Shown here: piece by piece, positions 9,501 through 18,602 of the stretch | Layout of the letters: every line of letters starts with the position of its first letter | Position numbering within the stretch: the first letter of the stretch is position 1 | Source of the DNA: Moanibacter sp965226025 | GTDB taxonomy: Bacteria; Verrucomicrobiota; Verrucomicrobiia; Opitutales; UBA2987 | Length of the DNA: 64,000 bases | Assembly (NCBI GenBank): GCA_965226025.1 | Contig: CBDDCD010000002.1 | Span: 930,001 to 994,000 of the forward strand | Reading direction: 5' to 3' | Translations under genes and position numbers: made by a program | The notes under the pieces: model-generated | Told to the model about the DNA's origin: nothing | The model's input: the letters and a program-made list of their open reading frames with translations, nothing else | The model's database searches: none

Positions 9501-11105
9501 GGCATTGGATTCATGGTGTCTGAGATGAAAATAGCCGCGATCTGGAATCGTCCCACCGGAGAGGTAGAGGGAATGGAGGGCCCCCTTTCCTACCCGAACC
9601 GTGTTTTCGAGCCGATCGATAGAGACTCTGGATCTCAGCTCCCGAATGCGGCTCTCGGAGTAGCGACCGTTGAGCATATTGAGAACGAGCTCGAAATGAT
9701 CCCGTTTGAGATCTCGATAGGGGTAGCTGGTTCGGATCTGGTCGAAGAGATCGTTGATGCTCCACTCTTCGCTACCAACCATTGAAACGATGACTTGTGC
9801 GAGGATGTCCAGCGGCCCTTCAATCGGTTTGATTGCTTCGATCCCCTGAGATTCAACTTCGGACGCCAGCACCGCCGCGTGCAAAATGTCATTTGAGTGA
9901 GTGGGGAAGAATGTGGCCCGGCTCACTTCTCCGACTTTGTGACCCGCTCTTCCGATTCGTTGAATGGTTGAGGATATCGAAGGAGGTGATTGGATCAGGA
10001 TGACTTCATCGAGCGAACCGATATCGATCCCCAGCTCGAGAGAATTGGTCGCGACAATGGCCTTGAGTGCGCCCTCTTTCAGCCTCCTTTCGACCTCGCT
10101 CCGTACTTCTCGGGAAAGAGATCCATGGTGGGCATAAGCGATCAGCTCACCCGCGGCGTTGTTGATCTTGAGGGTCAGTTTCTCGCACAGGTTCCGACTG
10201 TTGGTAAATAGGAGGGTCGAGCGATTCGAACTGATGATCTCCTGAAAGTCCTCGATCAGAGGATCCCAGAACGAATCCTCGGGCTTCCGCTCTCCTTCCA
10301 TATCGGGGAAACGTATTCTCACATCATAGATCTTCGCTGCCCTCGATTGGACGATCGCAACCGGACGTGGCACGTATCCAGATAATGAAGTCCCCTCCTC
10401 CCGCCGTAGGCCTCCGACAAATTCGGCAACCTTCGTAAGCGGCCGAACCGTGGCCGAGAGGGCGAGACGCTGGAATTCCCCGGAGAGCGGAATGAGACGA
10501 TCGACCGCGGTGATGAGATGGACGCCTCGCTTGTTGCCGACAATGGCGTGGATCTCGTCGAGAATGACCGTCTTCAACTGCGTCAATATTCCCCGACCGC
10601 TCTTTGATGTGAGGAGCAGATTGAGACTTTCGGGTGTGGTGATGAGAATCTCGGGAGGATTCCGCTGCATTCGCCGGCGGTCGGTGGTAGGGGTGTCGCC
10701 GCTGCGAGTGAGTACCCGAATCTCGGGAAACCTCTTACCCTGTTTCTCAAAGTATGCCTCAAGTTCTCTGATTGGGGTGACCAGATTGCGGTAAATGTCG
10801 TTATTCAGCGCCTTGAGGGGGGAAACGTAGAGAATCGACGTGTACCCGGTCTCCCACTTTCCCGTTGCCAGCTGATTGATTGCCCAGAGGAATGCAGTGA
10901 GCGTCTTACCGCTCCCGGTCGGGGCCGTAATGAGGACATGCTCGCCTCCAGCAATGATCGGCCAGGCCCTCTCTTGAACGTCCGTCGGCGGGCCCACACA
11001 CTCCTCGAACCACCGGCGGACCAAAGGGTGGAAGAGGGACAATCCTGATCGCTTGCTCCTCGTGCTCGAAGGTCTTCTCGGGTTCCTGGATGTCTCAGTT
11101 TCCAT
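6510..11105 (-). CDS. lhr: Lhr-type large DEAD/DEAH-box helicase
   Basis: 1531 residues, similar in size to Lhr (large helicase-related) proteins, 3'-5' superfamily 2 helicases linked to DNA repair. Motif I is LITAPTGSGKTLTAF near residue 55. Motif II is VILDEIHAIVGNKRGVHL (DEIH), and LSATVRP is motif III. The helicase C-terminal lobe has ATNSLELGIDIGSLDEVILI and QRIGRAGH. This is followed by the Lhr winged-helix and crown-like regions, then a long C-terminal domain typical of the long form. The start is the Met at 11105. It is a single gene with no obvious operon partner. The frame is intact despite the decay around it. Confidence 0.9.
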   Translation of the reverse strand: METETSRNPRRPSSTRSKRSGLSLFHPLVRRWFEECVGPPTDVQERAWPIIAGGEHVLITAPTGSGKTLTAFLWAINQLATGKWETGYTSILYVSPLKALNNDIYRNLVTPIRELEAYFEKQGKRFPEIRVLTRSGDTPTTDRRRMQRNPPEILITTPESLNLLLTSKSGRGILTQLKTVILDEIHAIVGNKRGVHLITAVDRLIPLSGEFQRLALSATVRPLTKVAEFVGGLRREEGTSLSGYVPRPVAIVQSRAAKIYDVRIRFPDMEGERKPEDSFWDPLIEDFQEIISSNRSTLLFTNSRNLCEKLTLKINNAAGELIAYAHHGSLSREVRSEVERRLKEGALKAIVATNSLELGIDIGSLDEVILIQSPPSISSTIQRIGRAGHKVGEVSRATFFPTHSNDILHAAVLASEVESQGIEAIKPIEGPLDILAQVIVSMVGSEEWSINDLFDQIRTSYPYRDLKRDHFELVLNMLNGRYSESRIRELRSRVSIDRLENTVRVGKGALHSLYLSGGTIPDRGYFHLRHHESNALIGELDEEFVWEQGVAGKTFTLGTQNWRIERVTHNDVFVQPAPSKTRSIPFWIGEEANRDFHFSERIGLFLERADVLLGDPKFSAQLRVEHRMEEKPAKELIEFLNRQKTRTGTELPHRHHLLVEQTKAGPDHSPGNQTVLHTFWGGRVNRPYAMAMEAAWEDRFNHRLEIKAGDDSIALILPHVVESGELLGLVTSANVEGLLRKRLESSGFFGARFRECASRALLITRQRFNHRMPLWMSRLQAQKLLQSVMSFEDFPILLETWRTCLQDEFDFESLQLVLAELEGGSIRWSETRTAQPSPMAQSAVWRQLSDFIYRRDDPSSNNTSNLRPDLIREVALTPGMRPTIPDKVILQFERKRQRLHEGYAPSTSNDLLDWIKERLLIPKSEWGALLDAVDRDDGEEREGLLAPIVEKLIFIEIPAAREPLILPLEAIDRIVPSLYPEYRHAVVFRKLSRKGTPQSSELTWEELPPGTSLSKTSEEEEATRRADILYEWLQFYGPLEMTEIGAKIGTDRVTLLLVLEELLDSQRVVHGILRENSENDEFCDGENFESLLRLKRSGAKLEFEPKDLRELPLLLANLHGMTSPASGPESLFRCIEKLTCYPVSASLWETDILPSRSHKYSQSWLDSLISEGELIWVGSENERITLCFQEDLDLLAEDSEAGPSMNETVASATPVLTSIIPDPNGRYDFQTLQRLSDLPASELSDRLWESVWKRQITNDSFHVLRRAIQNKFKVPEPKSSLLPTVGRHRRSSSRSLLNRWKGSLPMAGTWRLLDRPQQDDDLLEREERNKDRVRLLLDRYGILFRELLQREAPAFRWPRVFRTLRIMELSGEVLAGYFFKGIPGPQFISHAAFRFLQNKVQNDTIFWINATDPISMCGIPVEAFKGTLPRRLTGNHLVYRGSDLILTSERNGAVLTLTIPPDDSDLPKCFGVLHQLLGRSFMPLPRITIESINDIDAAESPYLAALRSCFEVEADFRKVRLYRKRSSTEAV

Positions 11106-11577
11106 TCGTTGGAGGCAATTGGAAGGGTCCCATAAGACGTATCATAAGGTGGGCGCGAGACAAGCTTCAGCTAGGTGGAGGACCTCCAGGCAAGAATCCG
11201 CAGACAGTTGACGGATACGGCAGGATTTCGGAGAGTTCAGTCGAGGCGCTCACCGCAGGCCTGCTCGGATTTCAGCGGAGCTAACCTCGTCGCGAACCTC
11301 CTCCCGAACCTTATCGAGATTCGTATCTGAAACGATGTAAGCATCGATTCCGAGTTCAGCTGAAACGGACTCGAAGTTCGAACTGTGGCTACCTAAACTG
11401 TCGATCCGTGGTCGCTCCACTGTGCCGAGGCAGACAAGTTTCAGGAGTGAGATTCGCGACGAGATTACCAGGGAACAACGAGCTTCCTTCTCTCGCGATC
11501 CCAGTCGCCATAGGTGGTCGAATACACTGAACTCGACAGCAATCTAAGCTACAGGCGAAACCCGAGACCGAACACAT
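11106..11577. other. Gene-free stretch with degenerate repeats
   Basis: No convincing gene. A motif near 11275-11310 (reading AGGTTCGCGACGAGGTTAGC on the minus strand) recurs in diverged form near 20087-20105 and 26140-26165. A 57-codon minus-strand frame here is derived largely from this repeat and was not called. Confidence 0.4.
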
Positions 11578-12689
11578 TCAGGACGAGGCAGGCTTTCGCC
11601 ATCTGTCGGCATTCAAATGATCCAGAGCCAAACCCAGCAGGCGTTCGTCGAAGAGCCTCCTTTTTCTGGCTCCGGCATCCTTTCCGCCTCGCCAGCTCGT
11701 CAATGCTTGACGCAACTCAATGACCTCAGGAGAGCAGCCTTCTCGATCCAGCAACCAGTCCACGGTGGCGAGCAACTCCATACCAGGGGAGACTGAAATC
11801 CATCAATCAGGGGAGACTGAAATCCATCAATCAGAGCGCTACTTTCGTCCACAACGATGCCGTAGGCTCTGGCGTCACCGGTGCGCAGAAAGGCGGCTAC
11901 GACATCAGCCTCCGAATCGGCAAAGGCTATCGTATCCATCGGACCGCAATCACTGATCCGCTTGTCGCTGCGCAGGTAACTGCCGTCGAGGGCATTCAGC
12001 AGATGATTCAGTCGGTGGGAATACGGACCATAGCGATCTGCTTTGAATCGAAGGTCGAGGACATTGGGCAGGTTATGGCGATGAATTGCCCGGTCCAGGA
12101 ACCAAGCCAGTTTGTGGATCTCCAAAAGCGTGCACTCGATACCGAGAACCCAGTAGCGGCGGATTGACTCCGCGATCAAAGCTCGAGGTACCGTCAGCTT
12201 CCTGACACCCTCCCGCTTGGCCACGGTTTGGTATTTCTCCGTCGGTTCATAGGCGATCACTTCCACACCGGCTAGCTCCGCCATGGCATCCTCGATTAAC
12301 GGTCGCACGTCCCGCCATTCGAGCCCGCCGTTACCGCAGCCGAGAGGGGGAAGCGCTAGCGATTGGATGTTCTTCTGCTTGACGACCTGCACAAGGTCTT
12401 GGAGACCCTGATCGACCCACTCGATTTGGGAAGGGGATCGCCAGTGTTTCTTGGTCGGGAAATTGATGATCCATTGCGGGCCTTCCAGTTCGTTGGTTGG
12501 AGTTACGAACATTCGACCAATCTGCAATTCACCTGCCTTGCACGCCCTGGCATAGGCCTTGAAGTTCTCTGGATATCGCTCTTTGAACATTAGAGCGATC
12601 CCGCGGCCCATCACACCCACCGTGTTGACCGTATTCACGACTGCCTCCACCGGAGCTTCCAACAGATTGCCCTGCCTGTAGGTGATCAT
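11578..12689 (-). pseudogene. darG: DarG macrodomain antitoxin, frameshifted near the C-terminus
   Basis: Starts MITYRQGNLLEAPVEAVVNT at 12689, a macro domain (about residues 1-150). This is the DarG fold that removes ADP-ribose from DNA modified by DarT. A C-terminal domain follows (IRRYWVLGIECTLLEIHKLAWFL). The frame then meets a 24-bp tandem duplication (an eight-residue block IDGFQSPL repeated) near 11787-11834. Directly after it one base appears to be missing. The expected end, MELLATVDWLLDREGCSPEV, continues in another frame to 11578, whereas the original frame ends early at 11700. The toxin-neutralising C-terminal part is therefore probably altered. It lies 2 nt after the original darT stop. 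Confidence 0.85.
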
Positions 12690-12691
12690 TG

Positions 12692-13330
12692 TCAGAAATA
12701 CCATGTCGGACGCACCACAACAGAAAGGTCAAGATAACGTCGTTCCAATTCAGTTTGCAATCCTTGCTGAGCCGTGGGGCCGTGACAGCCGATGCCGATC
12801 AATCAGTCGATAGGCAGATGAAGGTGAATCAACGCTTCTGCCTGATAGCGTTCCTTCTTCCCAGGATCTTCGGGATCGTGACGGAAGTCGCGGGATTGTA
12901 GCAGCGGCCAATCCACCCGATTGAGGTTATCGAGCGAATCAAAATACTCCGCCGCCCGCGGGTAGGCGTGCTGGTTGGTAAATATGAACGGTACACCGAG
13001 GTCTTCTACTCGGCGAAGTGAACTCACGAGTATCACGATTTTATCGTTGGGCAAATGCGGAACTCCACCGTAGCCGGTCCGAATGTTATAAAGCATGATC
13101 GAATACGGAGTGAAGTAGAATGGCACGTAGTCGCTCAAAGTGCCGTAGGGCGATATTGGGACCTCCCGATGATTTCGCATGGCGATCAAATCGGGATTAC
13201 CGATACTCTTGAAGCTGGGATCAAAATTTCCTGACGTGCGAGCATGGAGGCCGTTATCAAGGACCCATGGGACGTTAGCGAGATGCATAATGCGAAAGAT
13301 CAGTGCCTTCTCTGGATTGAGTGCGCTCAC
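12692..13330 (-). pseudogene. darT: DarT DNA ADP-ribosyltransferase toxin with in-frame stop
   Basis: DUF4433/DarT family toxin that ADP-ribosylates thymidine in DNA. The likely GTG start at 13330 gives VSALNPEKALIFRIMHLANV. Family hallmarks are DYVPFYFTPYSIMLYNI, VIFTNQHAYPRAAEYF-like text and ERYQAEALIHLHLP, which carries the expected catalytic Glu. A TGA at 12803-12805 stops the frame after ..LPID. Past it the same frame continues LIGIGCHGPTAQQGLQTELE and ends RPTWYF at 12692, the conserved DarT tail. The last 37 residues are therefore cut off by one nonsense codon. The catalytic Glu remains; loss of activity is inferred. Confidence 0.85.
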
Positions 13331-13864
13331 GTCTCGAATTGGATGATACAAAATGTATCGAGGGCTCCGCGCTTGTCGACAGTGACAAATGGGGGCAGGA
13401 GTGCCGAGCAACGGGACGGAGTAGCATCGAAAGCAGGGGTATCGTGTAGCAGGTCTTCCCGTACGTTTTTACCTTCGGCCCTCCATCCGGAATGGCCACT
13501 GCGTTGAGCGGGATGCTACAGAGAGCCTGTCCCTTAATTTCGAGCCAATCGGTTGGCACGAACTTTTATCGGCGCGTCCGTCGGCCACGCCCTACCACTT
13601 GACGGGTCTTCGGATCCCAAAATAGAGAATAGCTCGAGGGAACCCGGTATCAATTTCCAGTCAACTTTCATTTGGCCGCGGGGTTGTAGAGGTTGTTGGG
13701 CGTGGTCGCCCGTTTTGGCGGATGCGACGCCGAGGCGTAGAAGACGCGCCGTATAATGGATCCGATAGAACCGGTTGCTGTCAGATCTGCATGGACATGA
13801 GCTTTGATTCAAACACATTCTGGAAGTCAGAGTGTGGGGGTGGAATCTGAATCGGGAGTAGAAT
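13331..13864. other. Gene-free stretch with palindromic repeat
   Basis: Contains a degenerate copy of the GC-rich palindrome: GGCCACGCCCTACC at 13583-13596 facing GGGCGTGGTCGCC at 13698-13710. The related perfect pair is at 5731-5822. No gene was recognised. The promoters of darT (minus) and the phosphatase-like gene (plus) should lie here. Confidence 0.45.
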
Positions 13865-15076
13865 ATGAAGGCTTCATCGAATGGCCCATTGAGATCGTAC
13901 ACCCGTCGCGACTTTATCAAGGGGATGGGAGTGGGAGCGGGGTTGTTGGCCTCAGAGACCTACGGCAACCAAGAGCTATCTCGTCGGATCTTTGGAAAGC
14001 GGTCCTATGGTGGTCCCAATGTCATCGTGGTCCGTTTTGGGGGAGGGGTTCGGAGGCGCGAGACGATTGAAGCGGAGCACACCTACGCGCCCTACCTGGT
14101 GCATGGATTGGCGCCCCGCGGGACTCTCTTCAAAAACATGGAGATTGATTTTCTCGAGGGGGTGGAGACGAGTCACGGCCAAGGAACGCTCTACATCATT
14201 AGCGGAAAGTACGATCGGTTCAAAGATATCGGTGGGAAGTTCCTGGGCCAGCGATTCGAATCGAAGGTGCCGACAATATTTGAGTATTTCAGGAAGACCT
14301 ACGACATCCCTTCCCATGAAGCGATCATCATCAATGGTGAGGATCGTACCGATGAGGAGTTCTACTCCTTCAGCAATCACCACCTTTTCGGGGCGCACTT
14401 CCGCTCGAGTGTCTTAAGCCTCTATCGGTTCAAGACATTCCTCTTGCGTCGAAAGATCGAGGGGGGAGATTGGGAAGGCGAAGAACTCCAGAAAAAACAA
14501 ATGGAACTGGTCGATTTGGAGGCCTTGGACTACCGCACCGAGGGGAATGACCGGCAGAGTGGAAAGATCGATCGGTTTTGGGAGCGTTGGAGGCGCTACT
14601 ATGGCGAATCGGGTCTGGTCAACCCGAGGGGCGACCGGCTTCTCACGGAGTTGAGCGTGCGAGCCCTCCGCGAACTCCACCCCAAGCTGATGATGGTGAA
14701 TTACAATGATCCGGATTACGTACACTGGGGTAATATGACGCATTATACCCGCGGCATCGCGATCATCGACGAAGGCATTCGTCAGCTCGTTGCAACCACC
14801 GAGGCGATTCCCGAATACCGAGGGAATACGGTCTTTATCATAGTGCCGGATTGCGGGCGGGACAGCAGTCCTTTCGCCGCGGTTCCTTTCCAGCACCATT
14901 TTAATTCCCGCTCCGCGCATGAAATCTGGGCCCTCGTGGTCGGTCCCGGAATGGCGCGAGAAACGGTTGTAGACAAGCGCGTCGATCAGACCGAAGTCGC
15001 GGCGACGGTAGGGAAAATCATGGAGTCCGGGGCAGAGTTCGCAGAGGGTGGGGTGCTCGGGGAGGCTTTTGCATAG
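13865..15076 (+). CDS. Tat-exported alkaline-phosphatase-superfamily protein
   Basis: 403 residues with a twin-arginine signal near residue 13 (YTRRDFIKGMGVGAGLLAS), so it is probably exported folded. The core NVIVVRFGGGVRRRETIE, followed by MVNYNDPDYVHWGNMTHYT and VFIIVPDCGRDS.. with HHFNSRSAHEIWALVVGPG, matches the alkaline phosphatase/sulfatase-like (DUF1501-related) fold. The Asp and His residues in the last segments fit metal ligands. No Ser/Cys sulfatase modification motif was seen. It is followed 41 bp later by a membrane protein and then an ABC binding protein on the same strand, perhaps one operon. Substrate unknown. Confidence 0.65.
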   Translation: MKASSNGPLRSYTRRDFIKGMGVGAGLLASETYGNQELSRRIFGKRSYGGPNVIVVRFGGGVRRRETIEAEHTYAPYLVHGLAPRGTLFKNMEIDFLEGVETSHGQGTLYIISGKYDRFKDIGGKFLGQRFESKVPTIFEYFRKTYDIPSHEAIIINGEDRTDEEFYSFSNHHLFGAHFRSSVLSLYRFKTFLLRRKIEGGDWEGEELQKKQMELVDLEALDYRTEGNDRQSGKIDRFWERWRRYYGESGLVNPRGDRLLTELSVRALRELHPKLMMVNYNDPDYVHWGNMTHYTRGIAIIDEGIRQLVATTEAIPEYRGNTVFIIVPDCGRDSSPFAAVPFQHHFNSRSAHEIWALVVGPGMARETVVDKRVDQTEVAATVGKIMESGAEFAEGGVLGEAFA

Positions 15077-15117
15077 CTTGTAGCAGAGAAAGTATCTGTG
15101 GGGAAAGCAGGTTAGAC

Positions 15118-16275
15118 ATGCGGGTTATCTGGACAGGTATCGTCTTCATCTGGAAGCTTTTCTGGGGGATGCTCTTTTGTCAGGCGCCGGTTTTGAGTTT
15201 GATGGTAGTGGGATGGACCTACCGCCAGATGCAGAGAACGGTCCTCAAGTCTTGGTGGAGAGGCAGCACGGCCTATGTCGGCCGGGCTGACTTCGGTTCC
15301 TTTTGTCGGGAGCAAAGCGAGTCCGCTTCGCTGGCGGATTGGCCTAATTGGTTTTTGCGGCAGAATTTCCGAGAGTCGATGGCGAAGGAGAAAGGGCGAG
15401 GAGCCTTGCATTACGTGTGGGCCTTCACGGTGGGACTTTTTCACTCCTTATGGATCAATCTGAGAACGGGATTCATCGGAATCATGAACACTTGGGCCCT
15501 CACCTTGCCTGGTTGCGTGATCATGTACTTCTCGTGGTATGACGGTTGGAACAATTCATTCAACAAGGGCTACGAACAGGCGGCGGTGGGGCCCTCGACC
15601 GGATTCCTCGGGATATTCCTGTTCATTCTCGCCATGCTTTATGTTCCGTTGGCGCAGGTCCGGCAGGCGGTGAGTAACGACATTCGCTCCTTTTACGACT
15701 ATCGGTTGATTGCCTCGATTGTGCGGCGACGCTGGTTGGCCTGTTGCGGCCTGGCTGCCCTTTATTCGGCTATCTTTATCCCCATTTCGATCCTGACAAT
15801 CCTTCCCATGTACTTTCCCAACATGAAACCTGAGATTCTCGGCTATACGAATCAGCAACAATTGGAGTTCCTCAACCGCTACTATTTCTGGGGCGCAATC
15901 GTGTTGTTCCCGGCGTTTCTGTTCGTTCGAACGGTGGCGGCTCGGATTTATGCGCGTGGGCTTCTGAAGAACATCAAAGATGGAGTCGCAAAAAGAGAAT
16001 GGTTGTGCGAGTGGGAACGAAAGGCCTTGGAAAGGGTGGAGCTCCTGCACGAAGGATCGGAACCAAAGCGGCACCCAATTATCGCATTGGCCGGAGGGAC
16101 CAGCCGATTGATTTTCACCGGCACGGCCGCATTCGTCGTCGTATTTCTCTGGTTTACGATGGTTGCACAGGTCTACATCGCACAATTCCTAAATTATGTT
16201 CCTTGGGGCGGTTGGTTGAATCATCCCCTCGTCCATCTGCCGTGGATCCGATTTATCCCTGAGATTCTGCGCTAG
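15118..16275 (+). CDS. Multi-pass membrane protein of unknown function
   Basis: 385 residues. I do not recognise the family. About six hydrophobic segments are visible: residues 5-35, 120-145, 160-180, 210-235, 255-280 and 330-355. Charged arginine-rich loops lie between them, suggesting an inner-membrane protein. The TAG stop at 16273-16275 is the first part of the sequence CTAGGAATCTGTCGG, a motif found at other gene ends in the window. It sits between the Tat-exported phosphatase-like protein and a peptide-type ABC binding protein. Confidence 0.6.
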   Translation: MRVIWTGIVFIWKLFWGMLFCQAPVLSLMVVGWTYRQMQRTVLKSWWRGSTAYVGRADFGSFCREQSESASLADWPNWFLRQNFRESMAKEKGRGALHYVWAFTVGLFHSLWINLRTGFIGIMNTWALTLPGCVIMYFSWYDGWNNSFNKGYEQAAVGPSTGFLGIFLFILAMLYVPLAQVRQAVSNDIRSFYDYRLIASIVRRRWLACCGLAALYSAIFIPISILTILPMYFPNMKPEILGYTNQQQLEFLNRYYFWGAIVLFPAFLFVRTVAARIYARGLLKNIKDGVAKREWLCEWERKALERVELLHEGSEPKRHPIIALAGGTSRLIFTGTAAFVVVFLWFTMVAQVYIAQFLNYVPWGGWLNHPLVHLPWIRFIPEILR

Positions 16276-16341
16276 GAATCTGTCGGATCGACTATTCCGA
16301 TTTCGCGAATGTCACCTGGGTTCGGGCACGGTTTAAGACGA

Positions 16342-17943
16342 ATGACGTTAAATTGGAAAACAGACGCGATTCTCGGCCTTGGAATCGTCTTCTTCTGTTT
16401 TCTGTCTGCCACTGGCTGTGCTCGGCGGGCGTCGGAGGAGCCATCCAAGCCCGAGGCTTTCGTTTTCGGGCGTGGAAGCGATGCGGAAAAGCTGGACCCC
16501 GCGGACATTGACGATGGGGAGTCGGTCAACAGTGTAGCGCAGGTTTACGAGGGTCTTTTGCGATTCAAGAGTGGCACTTTCGAGGTTGAGCCGGGACTGG
16601 CGGAATCCTACGTCATCTCGGAGGACGGGCTCACCTATCGCTTCCAGCTCAGGGAAGGAGTAACCTTTCACGATGGCACACCCCTGACAGCCGAGGCGGC
16701 TTTGTTCTCTTTCCAGCGACAGATGGATGAGGGGCATCCAGCCCATTTCCCGGAGGCCAATTTTCCCTACTGGAATTATCTCTACCAGGACATCGTGGAG
16801 GTCCGCGCGGTGGGCCCGATGACGGTTGAGTTCCGATTGAAGCAACCGAACGCGACCTTGATCTATTCGCTGGCATCGTTCCCGGTTTGGCTCATCAGCC
16901 CGACCGCCTTTGAGAAATATGGTCACGAATTGTATCGCAATCCAGTGGGCACGGGTCCCTATCGATTCGTCCAATGGAAGCTTGGGCAGGCGATCATCTA
17001 CGAGCGAAATCCATCCTACTGGGGAGAGGCAGCCAAGTTTGAGCGGCTCGTCATCCGTGCTATTCCGGACAACACGGTGCGCCTCCTCGAACTGAAGGCA
17101 GGCAAGATCCATGGTCTCGATGGGTTGCAACCGGCGGAACTGCTCTCCCTCGAGAAGGATGAGCGTTTCAGAGTCTACCGGCAGCCCGGAATGAATGTAG
17201 GCTATCTAGCAATCAGCGAGTTTTCGGAGCGCTTGAGGGACAAGAAGATTCGGCGTGCGATCGCGCAGTCCATCGATCGGCAGGCGATTGTGAAGCTGGC
17301 TTTGGATGGCTTTGGAAGGGTCGCCGACTACCCAATCCCCCCCGGGTTTCTTGGGGAACCGTCGGGGGAGGCCCCGATTCGATTCAATCCGGAATTGGCG
17401 GCAGAGACTCTGAAGCAGTTTCCCGAACTGGGGAAGCAGCCATTAGTGCTGGCGACAACCAGCGCTCCTCGGCCCTATTTCCCCGATCCGGTCAAGATAG
17501 CCTCCCTGATTCGAAGCGATCTGGAGGGGGTAGGATTGCAGATCGAAATCGCTACCCGGGATTGGAAGAGTCATCTTAATGTCTGCCGTTCGGGAGAATT
17601 CGACCTCGCTCTTCTCGGTTGGATCGGCGATATCGGCGATCCGGATAACTTCCTATCTGTCTTTTTTGGGAGCTGGGCCGCGAGAAAGGGATCGGCGACG
17701 AATATCTCCTTCTATAAGAATCCCAAAATGGACGCGCTCTTGCTGGCAGGACGTAAAGAGCGGGACCGCGAGAAAAGGCAGGTTATCTACGAAGACGCAC
17801 TGCGCATTTGGGCCGACGATTTGCCACTGATCCCCCTTCTCCACACCGAGTCGATCGCGGTCATGCGGCGGGAGGTGACGGGCTACGTCCTCCAGCCCAT
17901 CGGCAACCACTTTTTCGGTCCAGTGGGGTGGGAGAGTGATTGA
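16342..17943 (+). CDS. Peptide/nickel-type ABC transporter substrate-binding lipoprotein
   Basis: About 533 residues from MTLNWKTD; an ATG 33 bp upstream is also possible. The signal peptide ends FLSATGC, a lipobox, so it is a lipoprotein. The body matches the SBP_bac_5 (DppA/OppA) family: the N-terminal LDPADIDDGESVNSVAQVYE, YRFQLREGVTFHDGTPLTAE, and LRDKKIRRAIAQSIDRQAIV in the middle. It would bind oligopeptides or similar solutes for a DppBC-type transporter. The matching permeases lie 4.2 kb downstream (22194-24007), past unrelated genes and repeats. No ATPase genes are in the window. Confidence 0.85.
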   Translation: MTLNWKTDAILGLGIVFFCFLSATGCARRASEEPSKPEAFVFGRGSDAEKLDPADIDDGESVNSVAQVYEGLLRFKSGTFEVEPGLAESYVISEDGLTYRFQLREGVTFHDGTPLTAEAALFSFQRQMDEGHPAHFPEANFPYWNYLYQDIVEVRAVGPMTVEFRLKQPNATLIYSLASFPVWLISPTAFEKYGHELYRNPVGTGPYRFVQWKLGQAIIYERNPSYWGEAAKFERLVIRAIPDNTVRLLELKAGKIHGLDGLQPAELLSLEKDERFRVYRQPGMNVGYLAISEFSERLRDKKIRRAIAQSIDRQAIVKLALDGFGRVADYPIPPGFLGEPSGEAPIRFNPELAAETLKQFPELGKQPLVLATTSAPRPYFPDPVKIASLIRSDLEGVGLQIEIATRDWKSHLNVCRSGEFDLALLGWIGDIGDPDNFLSVFFGSWAARKGSATNISFYKNPKMDALLLAGRKERDREKRQVIYEDALRIWADDLPLIPLLHTESIAVMRREVTGYVLQPIGNHFFGPVGWESD

Positions 17944-18033
17944 TTTCGAGGGGATCCAACTGGGGCGGTGTCCTGTATCCGGGCGTCAAGTGAATTTCTG
18001 CCACAGAAAGCCTGTCCTTTTTAGCCCCTCAAT

Positions 18034-18303
18034 GCGATACGCAAGGAGGATATTGATAAGGATTGTCTCCTCGGTTTGAGCTATCACGACCACCTCTGGA
18101 TGGAGCGCGAGATCAAGTCCGTCGCGAACATCACCCGCCAGGATATTAGGGAGTTTCTTCCAATCGCAGCAAGGGTTCCGATTCAGCCGGAGATCGAAAC
18201 CTACCCATTGGAAGAGGCGAACCGAGCGTTGCTTGATCTGAAACACCAGCCGGTCCGTGGGGCCAAGGTGCTGAGGATTCTGTCAGGATTCTGTCGGACG
18301 TAG
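18034..18303 (+). pseudogene. C-terminal remnant of a zinc-type alcohol dehydrogenase
   Basis: The frame reads SYHDHLWMEREIKSVANITR..DIREFLPIAA..TYPLEEANRALLDLK..GAKVLRI. This is the familiar end of zinc-dependent alcohol dehydrogenases, in which the cofactor domain ends and the chain returns to the catalytic domain. Nothing upstream supplies the rest of the enzyme, and no sensible start exists. After the natural end the frame runs into GATTCTGTCGGAC repeat sequence before a TAG. It is a relic sitting inside the split ABC transporter cluster. Confidence 0.65.
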
Positions 18304-18602
18304 CTTGTTGGACCGGCGGAAGGATGTCGCTATTCGGTCGTGTTCGAGCATCGACGAGCGTATCACCACCGACAGACTCCTTGGGCTCTGCCTGGCGGCA
18401 GAGCTTGGGAGGATTTCTCGGCGCCAACGGTTTACCTCTCGATTGTACAGCAGCCGCCCGCCCGGGAGTCGGCCTTTAGGGAGCCGATTGACACCACGCC
18501 TCGAGGCAATCATGGTGGTACAACCCACATAGAGAAAAAACGTGTTCAAAAAAATCAAAGTCTGATGGATAGGGGTAGCGGCACAAAAGCAGGCACGGTC
18601 TC
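18304..18602. other. Gene-free stretch upstream of the DadA-like gene
   Basis: Short frames on both strands show no recognisable family. It follows the dehydrogenase relic and probably consists of decayed sequence plus the promoter of the next gene. Confidence 0.35.

Noticed and set aside
11250..11420. 57-codon minus-strand frame resembling a nucleotidyltransferase tail
   Set aside because: Most of it consists of a repeat also found near 20090 and 26150; no family motif is clear.
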